This document shows, one piece after another, positions 18,165 to 26,107 of a stretch of 42,677 bases of DNA; positions within the stretch are counted from its first letter, which is position 1, and every line of letters starts with the position of its first letter. Origin of the DNA: Psychrobacter okhotskensis (GTDB lineage: Bacteria; Pseudomonadota; Gammaproteobacteria; Pseudomonadales; Moraxellaceae); assembly GCF_013248965.1 (NCBI RefSeq), contig NZ_JABRVQ010000028.1, positions 1 to 42,677 of the forward strand, written 5' to 3'. Both the position numbers and the translations under genes were made by a program. The notes beneath the pieces were generated by a model. That model saw nothing but the letters and a program-made list of their open reading frames with translations. It made no database searches and was not told the origin of the DNA.

Positions 18165-19952
18165 TTAATGTAACGGCACCACACGCATCACCTCTTCTAA
18201 GGTCGTCACCCCTTCACTGATACGCTTCGCACCCGATAAGCGTAGCGGCTGTACGCCTTCACGGTAGGCTTGTTGTTTCAATACATCCAAATTGGCATCA
18301 GCTGCCACCAGTTTTTTTAGCTCATTCGATAACGGCATAATCTCATATAGACCAACGCGACCTTGATAGCCGGTATGGCGACAGTGCTCACAACCCTGCG
18401 CTATATAAATTTGTGCTGGTACAGCAGCGCGCCAAGGCTGTACCAGCTCTTGCCACTGTATCGCAATTTCACTGTCTGGCGTAACATCGACTGCTTTTTT
18501 ACAATGCGGACATAACGTACGTAGCAAGCGCTGCGCCATTACGCCTAATATCGTCGCTGAGGTCAAAAACGGCTGAATGCCCAAATCATGCAAGCGAGTG
18601 AGTGAACTGGGTGCATCATTGGTATGCAACGTCGAGAGCACCAAATGTCCCGTCAGCGATGCTTGCACGGCCATATTAGCAGTCTCAGCATCACGAATCT
18701 CACCGACCATAATAATGTCTGGGTCTTGGCGCATCAAAGAGCGAATGCCGTCAGCGAAGTGCAAATCAACACCCGGATTAACCTGCATTTGGTTAAAAGC
18801 GGGCTCAATCATCTCGATAGGATCTTCAATGGTGCAGACGTTGACTTGTTCTGTGGCTAGCTGCTTAAGCGTACTGTATAAAGTGGTCGTTTTACCTGAA
18901 CCGGTCGGGCCGGTGACCAAAATAATGCCGTTTGGATGCGCGGTCAACTCGTGCCATGTCTCAAGCTGCTTGCCAGACAAACCAAGCTGAGCAAACGAGC
19001 GCACCAATACTTCGGGGTCAAATACCCGCATGACCAGCTTTTCACCAAAAGCAGTCGGCATGGTAGAGAGACGTAGCTCAGTCTCTAACCCTTTTGGCGT
19101 ACGGGTTTTTAGCCGGCCGTCTTGCGGTTTGCGCTTCTCTGCGACATTTAAACGGCCCAAGATTTTAATCCGTGCTGTCACCGCGACGATAATCGCCAGC
19201 GGCATCTCATAAACGGTGTGTAATACGCCATCAATACGAAAGCGCACTTTTCCGGTCTCGCGACGTGGCTCCAAATGAATATCACTGGCGCGTTGCTCAA
19301 AGGCATACTGCAACAACCAATCGACAACCCTGACGATGTGTTGGTCATTGGCATCGGGATTGGTATTGTCGCCAAGCTGTAACAACGCCTCGACATTGGT
19401 GACATCAGCCGCCGCACGCTTATGTAGAGAGTTTGCCCCAGCAATCGCTTGCGTGACTTGATAAAACTCCTGTCGATAGCGATTGATCTGTTCAGGATTG
19501 ATATAGACCGTACGATAGCTTTTGGACTTAATTAACTTTTCTATATTAGAGTGCCAGTCTGTATAAAACGGCTGATCGGTACCGATGACCACTTCATTTA
19601 ACGTGACCTCAACTGGCAAAATATGCTGCGAGCGCGCATATTCGAACGACATCAGCTGCGTAACGGCTGGCACATCAACTTTCAGCGGATCAATACGTAC
19701 AAGTGGCATGTCTGCTTTGGCCGCCAGCCATTGATTGAGCCACGCTATCGTTAACTTATTCTCAGCATGATCATCAAGCGCATGACCATTAGGCAACCCA
19801 AACTCACTAATCGTCAGGAGCGGATGCTGCGCCTTATCACGGCGACTGGTTATCACCAGATTATAGCCGCGCTGATCAATTACTCTATCTGCTAGTAATT
19901 CATCAAGACACCAACGTAAATCAATCACGATCGAATATTTTTGAGCAGACAT
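18165..19952 (-). CDS. gspE: Type II secretion assembly ATPase GspE
   Basis: A 595-residue AAA-like secretion ATPase that powers pseudopilus assembly from the cytoplasmic face of the inner membrane. After an N-terminal region that would bind GspL, the core begins near DWLLQYAFEQRASDIHLEPR. It shows Walker A GPTGSGKTTT (about 347), the Asp box (IEDPIEMIEP), Walker B QDPDIIMVGEIRDAETA and the His box LSTLHTNDAPSSLTRL. The zinc-binding tetracysteine motif is split as CPHCKK (about 480) and CEHCRHTGY (about 521); its presence marks GspE/PilB rather than PilT. Pseudopilin-type GspE is favoured over PilB by the tetracysteine and by nearby gspHIJK; PilB remains possible. Confidence 0.9.
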   Translation of the reverse strand: MSAQKYSIVIDLRWCLDELLADRVIDQRGYNLVITSRRDKAQHPLLTISEFGLPNGHALDDHAENKLTIAWLNQWLAAKADMPLVRIDPLKVDVPAVTQLMSFEYARSQHILPVEVTLNEVVIGTDQPFYTDWHSNIEKLIKSKSYRTVYINPEQINRYRQEFYQVTQAIAGANSLHKRAAADVTNVEALLQLGDNTNPDANDQHIVRVVDWLLQYAFEQRASDIHLEPRRETGKVRFRIDGVLHTVYEMPLAIIVAVTARIKILGRLNVAEKRKPQDGRLKTRTPKGLETELRLSTMPTAFGEKLVMRVFDPEVLVRSFAQLGLSGKQLETWHELTAHPNGIILVTGPTGSGKTTTLYSTLKQLATEQVNVCTIEDPIEMIEPAFNQMQVNPGVDLHFADGIRSLMRQDPDIIMVGEIRDAETANMAVQASLTGHLVLSTLHTNDAPSSLTRLHDLGIQPFLTSATILGVMAQRLLRTLCPHCKKAVDVTPDSEIAIQWQELVQPWRAAVPAQIYIAQGCEHCRHTGYQGRVGLYEIMPLSNELKKLVAADANLDVLKQQAYREGVQPLRLSGAKRISEGVTTLEEVMRVVPLH

Positions 19953-20056
19953 ATTTTTCTTCTTTTATTGGTCAATAAATATTTCACAAATCAGCAGTTT
20001 ATAGCTTTCACTTTCATGGCTTTGATAAAGCATAAATACAGTGCGCCAATTTCATG

Positions 20057-21013
20057 CTAAGAAGTCACTGCTACAACGGCCGTTATTTGCAACTGTCCCG
20101 ATTCTATCAGCTGAAAGCTGACATCAACAGACTTATAGCGCATGGTAAAACGCTTATTTAACTCGGTGCGCCGATAGGCAGGACGTGGATCTTGGGCGAT
20201 TAAGGCTTTGATAGTGTCTAGATCAGCCATCATTAACTGTTTTTGAGTTTTATCAATGACTGCTTTAACTGATGATTGCTTATTTTGAGCATTTTCTACC
20301 GCTGCATTTTGCGCACTTTGATTGGCGACAATTTGCAAAAACTGCTCATAAGCCAGCTCGATAATCGTCACATCCAACAAGTGCGGCGCAGTTTGCGCAA
20401 AACCACTTTTTGCATGACTCAATGCATCACTATAAGCCACATAAGGTTTGATATCGATAATGGGCGTACCATCTATCATATCAGCACCGCTGATGATAAT
20501 TAATACCCGACCTTGTATCACCTCAATACGCTCAAGTTTCACCACAGACAATCCCAAAGCGGATGGTCGATACATACTACGACTGGCAAACACGCCTATT
20601 TTTTGATTACCGCCAAGCCTTGGCGGTCGCACTTGTGGTCGAAAACCGCTACCTGCGGTATCAACTTGGTCGCTTTGATGTTCCTGTTCGTTTTGATGTT
20701 TCTGTTCGTTTTTGTGATTCTGATTGTCTTTATATAAATAGTTGTGATGAAACTGCCAGCTGATCCAAATATGGCTAAAAGTGTCTAAGCCAATGAATGC
20801 CGCTGGCGTATCGTAAGGCGCTAGCATCTCAATTACACTAGTCAGCGCCACCAAATTCGGTTGTCTTGGCGCACCAAACTTCTGTGAGAGCGGCGCACGA
20901 TGGTAGCCAATGATTGGTGCTCGATGCTGGTCATTCAACAAGGCATTATCGCCAGACATATGGTCACTCCACTGATAACAAACGGTCTTTATCGAGCCAA
21001 TTGGCTCAAGCAT
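20057..21013 (-). CDS. trmO: tRNA (t6A37) N6-methyltransferase TrmO
   Basis: A 318-residue TsaA/TrmO (UPF0066) protein. These enzymes methylate N6-threonylcarbamoyl-adenosine 37 of some tRNAs (m6t6A) with S-adenosylmethionine. Signature segments are PIGSIKTVCYQ at the start, KFGAPRQPNLV, FSHIWISWQFHHN, GVFASRSMYRPSALGLSVVKLERI and DIKPYVAYSDA. The C-terminal DPRPAYR with KRFTMRYKSVDVSF is also standard. An Asn/Gln/His-rich insert (NEQKHQNEQEHQSDQ, about residues 100-120) interrupts the conserved region; it comes from an 18-base tandem repeat (20677-20712). A second insert of about 25 residues lies near 245. Usual family length is about 235, so this one is expanded. Confidence 0.92.
   Translation of the reverse strand: MLEPIGSIKTVCYQWSDHMSGDNALLNDQHRAPIIGYHRAPLSQKFGAPRQPNLVALTSVIEMLAPYDTPAAFIGLDTFSHIWISWQFHHNYLYKDNQNHKNEQKHQNEQEHQSDQVDTAGSGFRPQVRPPRLGGNQKIGVFASRSMYRPSALGLSVVKLERIEVIQGRVLIIISGADMIDGTPIIDIKPYVAYSDALSHAKSGFAQTAPHLLDVTIIELAYEQFLQIVANQSAQNAAVENAQNKQSSVKAVIDKTQKQLMMADLDTIKALIAQDPRPAYRRTELNKRFTMRYKSVDVSFQLIESGQLQITAVVAVTS
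20677..20712. repeat. 18-bp tandem repeat inside trmO
   Basis: Two head-to-tail copies (20677-20694 and 20695-20712), starting GATGTT and ending GTTCGTTTT, differ at one base. They encode the NEQKHQ/NEQEHQ stretch of TrmO. Confidence 0.9.
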
Positions 21014-21422
21014 ACAAAATTACTCACTAACGATATTCCATTTTATCATGGTACATCGTGGCTGCTAGACAGATTTTTATTTTAAAGTTTGGTATTATGA
21101 GCGTGAAATTTATTGAGAATGGCTTGCATTCATACAATATACATAGTGCTTATGAGGACAAAAACCTTATGACTAGCCTACGATTCCTTGTATAAATGTA
21201 AAAAAAATGCTTTGTAACTTGCTTCATACGTTCACAATATTATTGGTTTTTGGCTAAAAAATATTCCAAAGCATGAGCATTTATAGTCATTTTAATGTTG
21301 AATCCAAGAATAATAATTACCCGCTTATATATGATTAGCGTCCAACAGCTATCATTGAAAATTCTAATTTCATACTCATTTACACTTAACGATAAAAATA
21401 GCGACTTATTAACGAGGACTTT
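21014..21422. other. Intergenic region between divergent trmO and fpr
   Basis: A 409-base AT-rich stretch without a credible gene. It should contain the promoters of both neighbours. I could not identify a convincing -35/-10 pair; short frames here have no Shine-Dalgarno or recognizable product. Confidence 0.5.
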
Positions 21423-22196
21423 ATGTCAAAACTTCGCACCGAAACGGTTACAGAGGTTCATCATTGGAATGATGCCTTATTTAGCATCAAAACCACACGT
21501 GACGATGGCTTACGCTTTCGCAATGGCGAGTTTGCGATGATTGGTCTCGCTGTCGATGGCAGACCACTGCTACGCGCTTATTCGATTGCTAGCCCTAACT
21601 ATGAAGACCATCTAGAGTTCTTTTCTATCAAGGTTCAAGACGGCCCTTTGACCTCACGCCTACAACATATCAAAGTCGGCGATGAGCTATTGGTCAGCAA
21701 AAAGCCCACCGGCACGCTAGTCTTAGACGATCTACTACCCGGTAAACACCTTTATATGTTGTCCACTGGTACGGGGCTTGCGCCATTTTTGGCCTTGGCA
21801 CGTGACCCTGAGGTTTATGAGCGCTTTGATAAAATCATCTTGGTGCATGGCGTTCGTTATGCAGATGATTTGGCGTATCGTGACATGTTCGAAAATGAGC
21901 TACCCAACGATGAAATCTTTGGCGAATGGTTCCGCGAGAAGTTTATCTACTATCCAACGGTTACTCGCGAAGAATTTAGAAATCAAGGCCGTGTTACCGA
22001 CTTAATGAAATCAGGCAAACTTTTTGAAGATATTGGTTTGCCACCGATGAATAAAGACGATGACCGTGTCATGATCTGTGGCAGCATGCCATTCAATGCG
22101 GAAGTCTCTGAGATTTTAGATGGTTTTGGTCTCACTGTGTCGCCACGCATGGGCGTGCAAGCGGACTATGCGGTTGAGCGCGCCTTTGTCGGTTAA
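21423..22196 (+). CDS. fpr: Ferredoxin/flavodoxin-NADP+ reductase
   Basis: A 257-residue FAD enzyme of the bacterial Fpr type, moving electrons between NADPH and ferredoxin or flavodoxin in the cytoplasm. The FAD-binding motif is RAYSIASPNYED (about 57-68), followed by GPLTSRLQ and the NADP-binding segments LSTGTGLAPFLAL (about 119-131) and DRVMICGSMPFNAEV. The C-terminus (QADYAVERAFVG) places an aromatic-containing tail near the flavin as in this subclass. GAGGA stands at good distance before the ATG, fixing the start. Length is near E. coli Fpr (248). Such genes often respond to oxidative stress, but no operator is visible here. Confidence 0.95.
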   Translation: MSKLRTETVTEVHHWNDALFSIKTTRDDGLRFRNGEFAMIGLAVDGRPLLRAYSIASPNYEDHLEFFSIKVQDGPLTSRLQHIKVGDELLVSKKPTGTLVLDDLLPGKHLYMLSTGTGLAPFLALARDPEVYERFDKIILVHGVRYADDLAYRDMFENELPNDEIFGEWFREKFIYYPTVTREEFRNQGRVTDLMKSGKLFEDIGLPPMNKDDDRVMICGSMPFNAEVSEILDGFGLTVSPRMGVQADYAVERAFVG

Positions 22197-22217
22197 GATT
22201 AATGTGATTAAAAGCAC

Positions 22218-22263
22218 AATTATTATAAATAATTCTTGACGCTCAAAAATAGGCTGCTATAAT
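22218..22263 (+). promoter_or_regulatory. Strong promoter of tRNA-Leu
   Basis: TTGACG (22236-22241) and TATAAT (22258-22263) are separated by 16 bases. A palindromic AT-rich tract (22218-22234, AATTATT/AATAATT) sits just upstream, as an UP element would. ACGCAGC after the -10 is a GC-rich discriminator, typical of stable-RNA promoters under stringent control. Confidence 0.8.
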
Positions 22264-22335
22264 ACGCAGCCTATACAGAAAACACTGTAGCCCAATTCGA
22301 TAAGGTTTGGCACAATAGACTTTATCACCTAACAT

Positions 22336-22421
22336 GCCAGTGTGATGGAATTGGTAGACATGACGGATTCAAAATCCGTTGCCTATAAAGCGTGTCGGTT
22401 CGAGTCCGACCACTGGTACCA
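22336..22421 (+). tRNA. tRNA-Leu (anticodon CAA, reads UUG)
   Basis: An 86-base tRNA with encoded CCA. The acceptor arm GCCAGTG pairs with CACTGGT, with a G-U at the first pair. The anticodon arm is ACGGA-TTCAAAA-TCCGT, giving anticodon CAA at 22370-22372. The T arm is GTCGG-TTCGAGT-CCGAC. A long variable arm (TGCCTATAAAGCG) marks it as class II, as expected for leucine. It has its own promoter and terminator. Confidence 0.97.
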
Positions 22422-22439
22422 TTATTTATTAACAATAAA

Positions 22440-22463
22440 GCCTCCTATTTTGGAGGTTTTTTT
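22440..22463 (+). terminator. Rho-independent terminator of tRNA-Leu
   Basis: CCTCC (22441-22445) pairs with GGAGG (22452-22456) across a six-base loop and is followed by seven T. It begins 19 bases after the tRNA 3' end. Confidence 0.85.
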
Positions 22464-22488
22464 GTGCCAGCATGATTGGTCATTATGT

Positions 22489-22734
22489 TTATATTCCTAC
22501 CTCATATTGCATGACAGCACTTATTTTGATTGGTACTGCGTAACCCCAAGGTGTTCCGCTGCTACAATAAAAATATCCGTCATAGAATGAGACAATATAA
22601 GCGGTAAAATCATTACCATAATGATCCATCATTGCTTGCTCATCGCTGTTATCACAAACTGCACACCATATCTCTTTATCACCACGTGTCAGCATTGCTC
22701 TTGTCAAATCGCTCCCTTTTAATTCGTTATTCAT
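22489..22734 (-). CDS. Small hypothetical protein, 81 residues
   Basis: The ATG at 22734 has AGGAG six bases upstream, a strong sign of a real gene. The 81-residue product (MNNELKGSDLTRAMLTRGDK, then WCAVCDNSDEQAMMDHYGND, ending GYAVPIKISAVMQYEVGI) is soluble and has three cysteines. I recall similar short proteins of unknown role in Acinetobacter and relatives but cannot name a family. It is convergent with tRNA-Leu and lies downstream of the tRNA terminator. No operon partner. Confidence 0.7.
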   Translation of the reverse strand: MNNELKGSDLTRAMLTRGDKEIWCAVCDNSDEQAMMDHYGNDFTAYIVSFYDGYFYCSSGTPWGYAVPIKISAVMQYEVGI

Positions 22735-23230
22735 CAGCAGCTCCTTAATTGTCTTGCATCATCATTAAAAAGACATCTTTTTACGATGATGACTTGTGCT
22801 ATTACTTGCTCTAAAAGCATGGCCTGAGCTATAAACAACACCTATCATTATTTTAGTAACTAAGCGGATAAGGCATTTTTTGTCCTTTCAACAGTCGTTT
22901 ACTTCTGTTGAAATTCTAGTGTAAAACTTCAGAAGTAAAACTGTAATATAAAAAGCATTTATTTATGATAAACGGTATTAATTTATCGATGACCAGATAG
23001 TCACCGCACAATTATTAGAATAATTATTAAAATAACTGTTAAGAAAAATTTCATGCGATGATAAAGATAAGCCTATCAATAGAGGCACACTAACTCACTA
23101 GAAGTTTAAATCAGAGCTATTTATGTCTGTTACTTTCTTAGATCTGTTCATTCAAGCATATCATCGTAGCTCGTTCCCACCTCCTACAATCAATACCAAA
23201 ATAATCACCAAATCAGGTAAAATAGTTGTC
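22735..23230. other. Non-coding stretch upstream of dinB with a palindrome
   Basis: This AT-rich region holds the promoters of the small gene and of dinB. The clearest structure is a perfect 9-base inverted repeat, TTTCAACAG (22886-22894) and CTGTTGAAA (22905-22913). If dinB starts at the earlier ATG (23123), the last 108 bases would be coding. I see no other gene. Confidence 0.45.
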
Positions 23231-24316
23231 ATGACTGCTTCTATCAAACCAAGCTTGCGTAAGATTATTCACATCGACATGGATGCTTTTTATGCCAGTG
23301 TTGAACAGCGTGATTTTCCTGAGCTACGTGGCAAGCCATTAGTAGTTGGTGGTGACCCAAATGGTCGCGGCGTGGTAGCTGCAGCTAGCTACGAAGTCCG
23401 TAAATTTGGTGTGCGCTCGGCGATGTCCTGTTACGAGGCGCGCAAACGCTGTCCTGAAGTAGTATTTGTGCGACCACGCTTTGATGTCTACCGTGCGGTC
23501 AGTAGCGATATCCGCAGTATCATGCACCGCTTGACACCGCATATTGAGCCGTTATCTTTGGATGAAGCTTATCTCGATGTCACGGGTTTGCAAGCCCAGC
23601 AAGGTTCTGCGACTTTGATGGCCAATTGGTTACGGGCGCAAATCTTAGAACAAACTGGATTAACAGCCTCTGCAGGCGTGTCATTTAATAAGATGCTAGC
23701 CAAAATTGCTTCTGATATTAATAAGCCTAACGGTACAGCGATTATCACCCCAGCTGATGCTGATGCTTTTATTAGTACACTACCTATCGAGCGCTTTCAT
23801 GGTATTGGCAAAGCAACTGCCAAGCGCCTCCATGCGATGGGTGTGAGCAATGGCGCCGACCTTCGACGCACGCCAGCCGCTATATTGGTGCAGGAGTTTG
23901 GTAAGCGTGGCCAGTTTTATCATGACATTGCTCATGGTCGTGATGAGCGCCCTGTCAAATCTGAGCGCACGCATAAATCGGTAGGCTCTGAGACCACATT
24001 TAGAGACAATCTAAACAATAACGACGAACTAAAAGCACAAATCTACGAGCAAAATGACGATGCATTTAGACAAATGCAAAAGAAGCAATTGATTGCTTAT
24101 ACCATTACACTGAAAATCAAATACGCAGACTTTACTCAAATTACGCGCTCACACACCTTATCGACTGCATTTGTGAATGCTATAGATGCTCACTACTGGT
24201 TAGATAAGCTGTTTTTAGACATTCCACGCGAGCTGCCTATTAGGCTGGTTGGGGTGACTTATTCTTCATTGACCCCTGCCACACAATTATTACCACAGTT
24301 AAATTTATTTGAATAA
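23231..24316 (+). CDS. dinB: DNA polymerase IV (Y-family, DinB)
   Basis: A Y-family translesion polymerase. From ATG 23231 it has 361 residues, the normal size. The palm motif IHIDMDAFYASVE (Asp16) and SLDEAYLDV (Asp111-Glu112) give the catalytic metal ligands. YEVRKFGVRSAMS (fingers), GVSFNKMLAKIASDINKPNG, the helix-hairpin-helix thumb (FHGIGKATAKRLHAMGV) and the little-finger domain (KSVGSETTFRDN) follow. The C-terminus PQLNLFE is a beta-clamp binding motif (QLNLF). An upstream ATG at 23123 would add 36 residues unlike the family; I prefer 23231. It performs error-prone bypass synthesis; SOS control is likely but not shown. Confidence 0.95.
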   Translation: MTASIKPSLRKIIHIDMDAFYASVEQRDFPELRGKPLVVGGDPNGRGVVAAASYEVRKFGVRSAMSCYEARKRCPEVVFVRPRFDVYRAVSSDIRSIMHRLTPHIEPLSLDEAYLDVTGLQAQQGSATLMANWLRAQILEQTGLTASAGVSFNKMLAKIASDINKPNGTAIITPADADAFISTLPIERFHGIGKATAKRLHAMGVSNGADLRRTPAAILVQEFGKRGQFYHDIAHGRDERPVKSERTHKSVGSETTFRDNLNNNDELKAQIYEQNDDAFRQMQKKQLIAYTITLKIKYADFTQITRSHTLSTAFVNAIDAHYWLDKLFLDIPRELPIRLVGVTYSSLTPATQLLPQLNLFE

Positions 24317-24320
24317 CCTA

Positions 24321-24597
24321 GGGTCTGTTGAACATTCAAATATTAGGACTACTGATTGCTAAAATCGTCCCAAACCTTTTATCAAATCAGGCGTAAACCG
24401 ACGATAATGTCGAGACCTTAGCTAGGTTTACAACAACGTTTGGGGTGATTTTAGTATCAGCCTTTCAGGGCAGGGCTATTTTTTGCCAATACATGGCGAA
24501 ATTATCTAACCTAGAATGACTAGGCGTCAAAAATTTCACTGCGTATTGTCTAAAAAATAGCCACTGCCAGTGCCACATTTGAATGTTCAACAGACCC
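24321..24597. mobile_element. 277-bp MITE with perfect 21-bp terminal inverted repeats
   Basis: The left end 24321-24341 (GGGTCTGTTGAACATTCAA...) is the exact reverse complement of 24577-24597. TA flanks both ends (24319-24320, 24598-24599), as expected for a TA target duplication. No transposase is encoded. Inside, CTAAAATC near 24358 and GATTTTAG near 24452 belong to a second, imperfect inverted repeat. It begins four bases after the dinB stop codon, so it may also end dinB transcripts. The other intergenic bases before queA (24600-24768) hold only a weak TACAAT -10 candidate at 24730. Confidence 0.88.
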
Positions 24598-24768
24598 TAA
24601 TATTTCTTTGGTGGAACAACTATAGGATTAATTGTGATTGATAAAAATGCTTAGGCTATTTGGGTAATCAAAATAACTTTTATACTGAGTCATTCTTTAG
24701 TAATTATCCTTTCATATTCTGATTTCTGCTACAATTACGCCAAAATTCTATCCTTTCAAAGACTGATT

Positions 24769-25971
24769 ATGACCAATTCTCACCCTGTAGTTGCCGATAG
24801 TAATACTGCCATTCATATTGATGGAAACAATGATAGCTTAAACTATTTGAGCGTAGATGATTACGATTATGAGCTGCCAGATAGCTTGATTGCTCGTTAC
24901 CCGTTGTCAGAGCGTTCAGCCTCAAAATTGTTATACCTGCCTGCCGACAGTAATGATAAGGTCAGTCCAGTAGAGGATCGTTTATTTGCGCAATTACCTG
25001 ATTTATTAAATGCGGGCGATTTGATCATATTTAACGATACCAAAGTTATGAAAGCGCGCTTGTTTGGTCAAAAGGATACCGGCGGCAAGGTGGAGGTATT
25101 GATTGAGCGTTTGATTGAACTCTCGGATTTGGATATAGCGACTCTGCACTTAGTGACGACGGACGAGCAACCAGTTATTAGAGAGCATGTGGCCCTTTGC
25201 CATGTCAAAGCCAGTAAAGCGCCAAAACTGGGGCAGCGATTAACGCTCGCTGAGGGTCATATGGGCTGCGTAATGATTGGTCGGCAAGACAATTTGTTTA
25301 TTTTAGCCTTTGATGCGTCTATTCTCCCTCATTTAGAGCTTTATGGTGAGTTGCCCATTCCACCCTACTTTGAGCGTCATGCTGATGACACAGACAATAC
25401 GCGTTATCAAACGGTCTTTCATGATCCAGCCAAGCTTGCCAGCGTCGCCGCACCCACAGCCAGCCTACATTTTGATGAAACGGTATTAAATAAGCTTTCG
25501 GCAAAAGGCATTCATACAGCGTTTGTTACCTTGCACGTTGGCGCGGGTACTTTTGCTCCTGTTAAAACGGATAACTTACTCAACCACACCATGCACAGCG
25601 AATACGCACATCTGCCACAACCAACCGCCGATCTTATTAATCAAACCCATGCGAATGGCAAGCAAGTCATCGCTATTGGTACAACGGTGACGCGTGTCCT
25701 TGAAACTGCGTATCAAAAAACGGCAGTTGACGGCAACGCGCTTTCTAGCTGGTCAGGCGACACCGATATTTTTATATATCCTGGCTTTAAGTTTGGCGTC
25801 ATAGACCGACTGCTGACGAATTTTCACTTGCCCAAGTCCACACTATTGATGCTTGTATCAGCATTTTCAGGTAAGGGCGCTATCGAACAAGCGTATCAAC
25901 ATGCTATCCAAGCTGAATATCGCTTTTTTAGCTATGGCGATGCGATGCTCCTTGATAAAAAAGTGAAATAA
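24769..25971 (+). CDS. queA: tRNA preQ1(34) S-adenosylmethionine ribosyltransferase-isomerase QueA
   Basis: QueA moves the ribosyl part of S-adenosylmethionine onto preQ1 at the wobble position of tRNAs, making epoxyqueuosine. Recognizable segments are YDYELPDSLIARYPLSERSASKLL, LIIFNDTKVMKARLFGQK, GGKVEVLIERL, ELPIPPYFERHADDTDNTRYQTVF, SVAAPTASLHFDE, HVGAGTFAPVK, HSEYAHLP, AIGTTVTRVLETA and DIFIYPGFKFGVIDRLLTNFHLPKSTLLMLVSAFSG. The protein is 400 residues, about 50 longer than usual, because of a 27-residue N-terminal extension and small inserts. A later start is possible in principle, but the next candidate would remove the conserved beginning. Tgt, its usual partner, is not in the window. 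Confidence 0.96.
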   Translation: MTNSHPVVADSNTAIHIDGNNDSLNYLSVDDYDYELPDSLIARYPLSERSASKLLYLPADSNDKVSPVEDRLFAQLPDLLNAGDLIIFNDTKVMKARLFGQKDTGGKVEVLIERLIELSDLDIATLHLVTTDEQPVIREHVALCHVKASKAPKLGQRLTLAEGHMGCVMIGRQDNLFILAFDASILPHLELYGELPIPPYFERHADDTDNTRYQTVFHDPAKLASVAAPTASLHFDETVLNKLSAKGIHTAFVTLHVGAGTFAPVKTDNLLNHTMHSEYAHLPQPTADLINQTHANGKQVIAIGTTVTRVLETAYQKTAVDGNALSSWSGDTDIFIYPGFKFGVIDRLLTNFHLPKSTLLMLVSAFSGKGAIEQAYQHAIQAEYRFFSYGDAMLLDKKVK

Positions 25972-26107
25972 TACTCTTTACTTAAAATATTATCAGTCAG
26001 CATTACTGTACAGTAGCTACTAAAAAACAACGTCTATGAAATAAACTGGTAAACTAAACCGTATTTTGTTATAACAGCACAGGTAACTCACATTCTAAGG
26101 GCTGCAC

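Noticed and set aside
21295..21540. 81-residue frame starting upstream of fpr
   Set aside because: Overlaps fpr in another frame and lacks a ribosome site; composition is not protein-like.
23123..23230. N-terminal extension of DinB
   Set aside because: The extra 36 residues do not match the family, whose conserved start follows the ATG at 23231.
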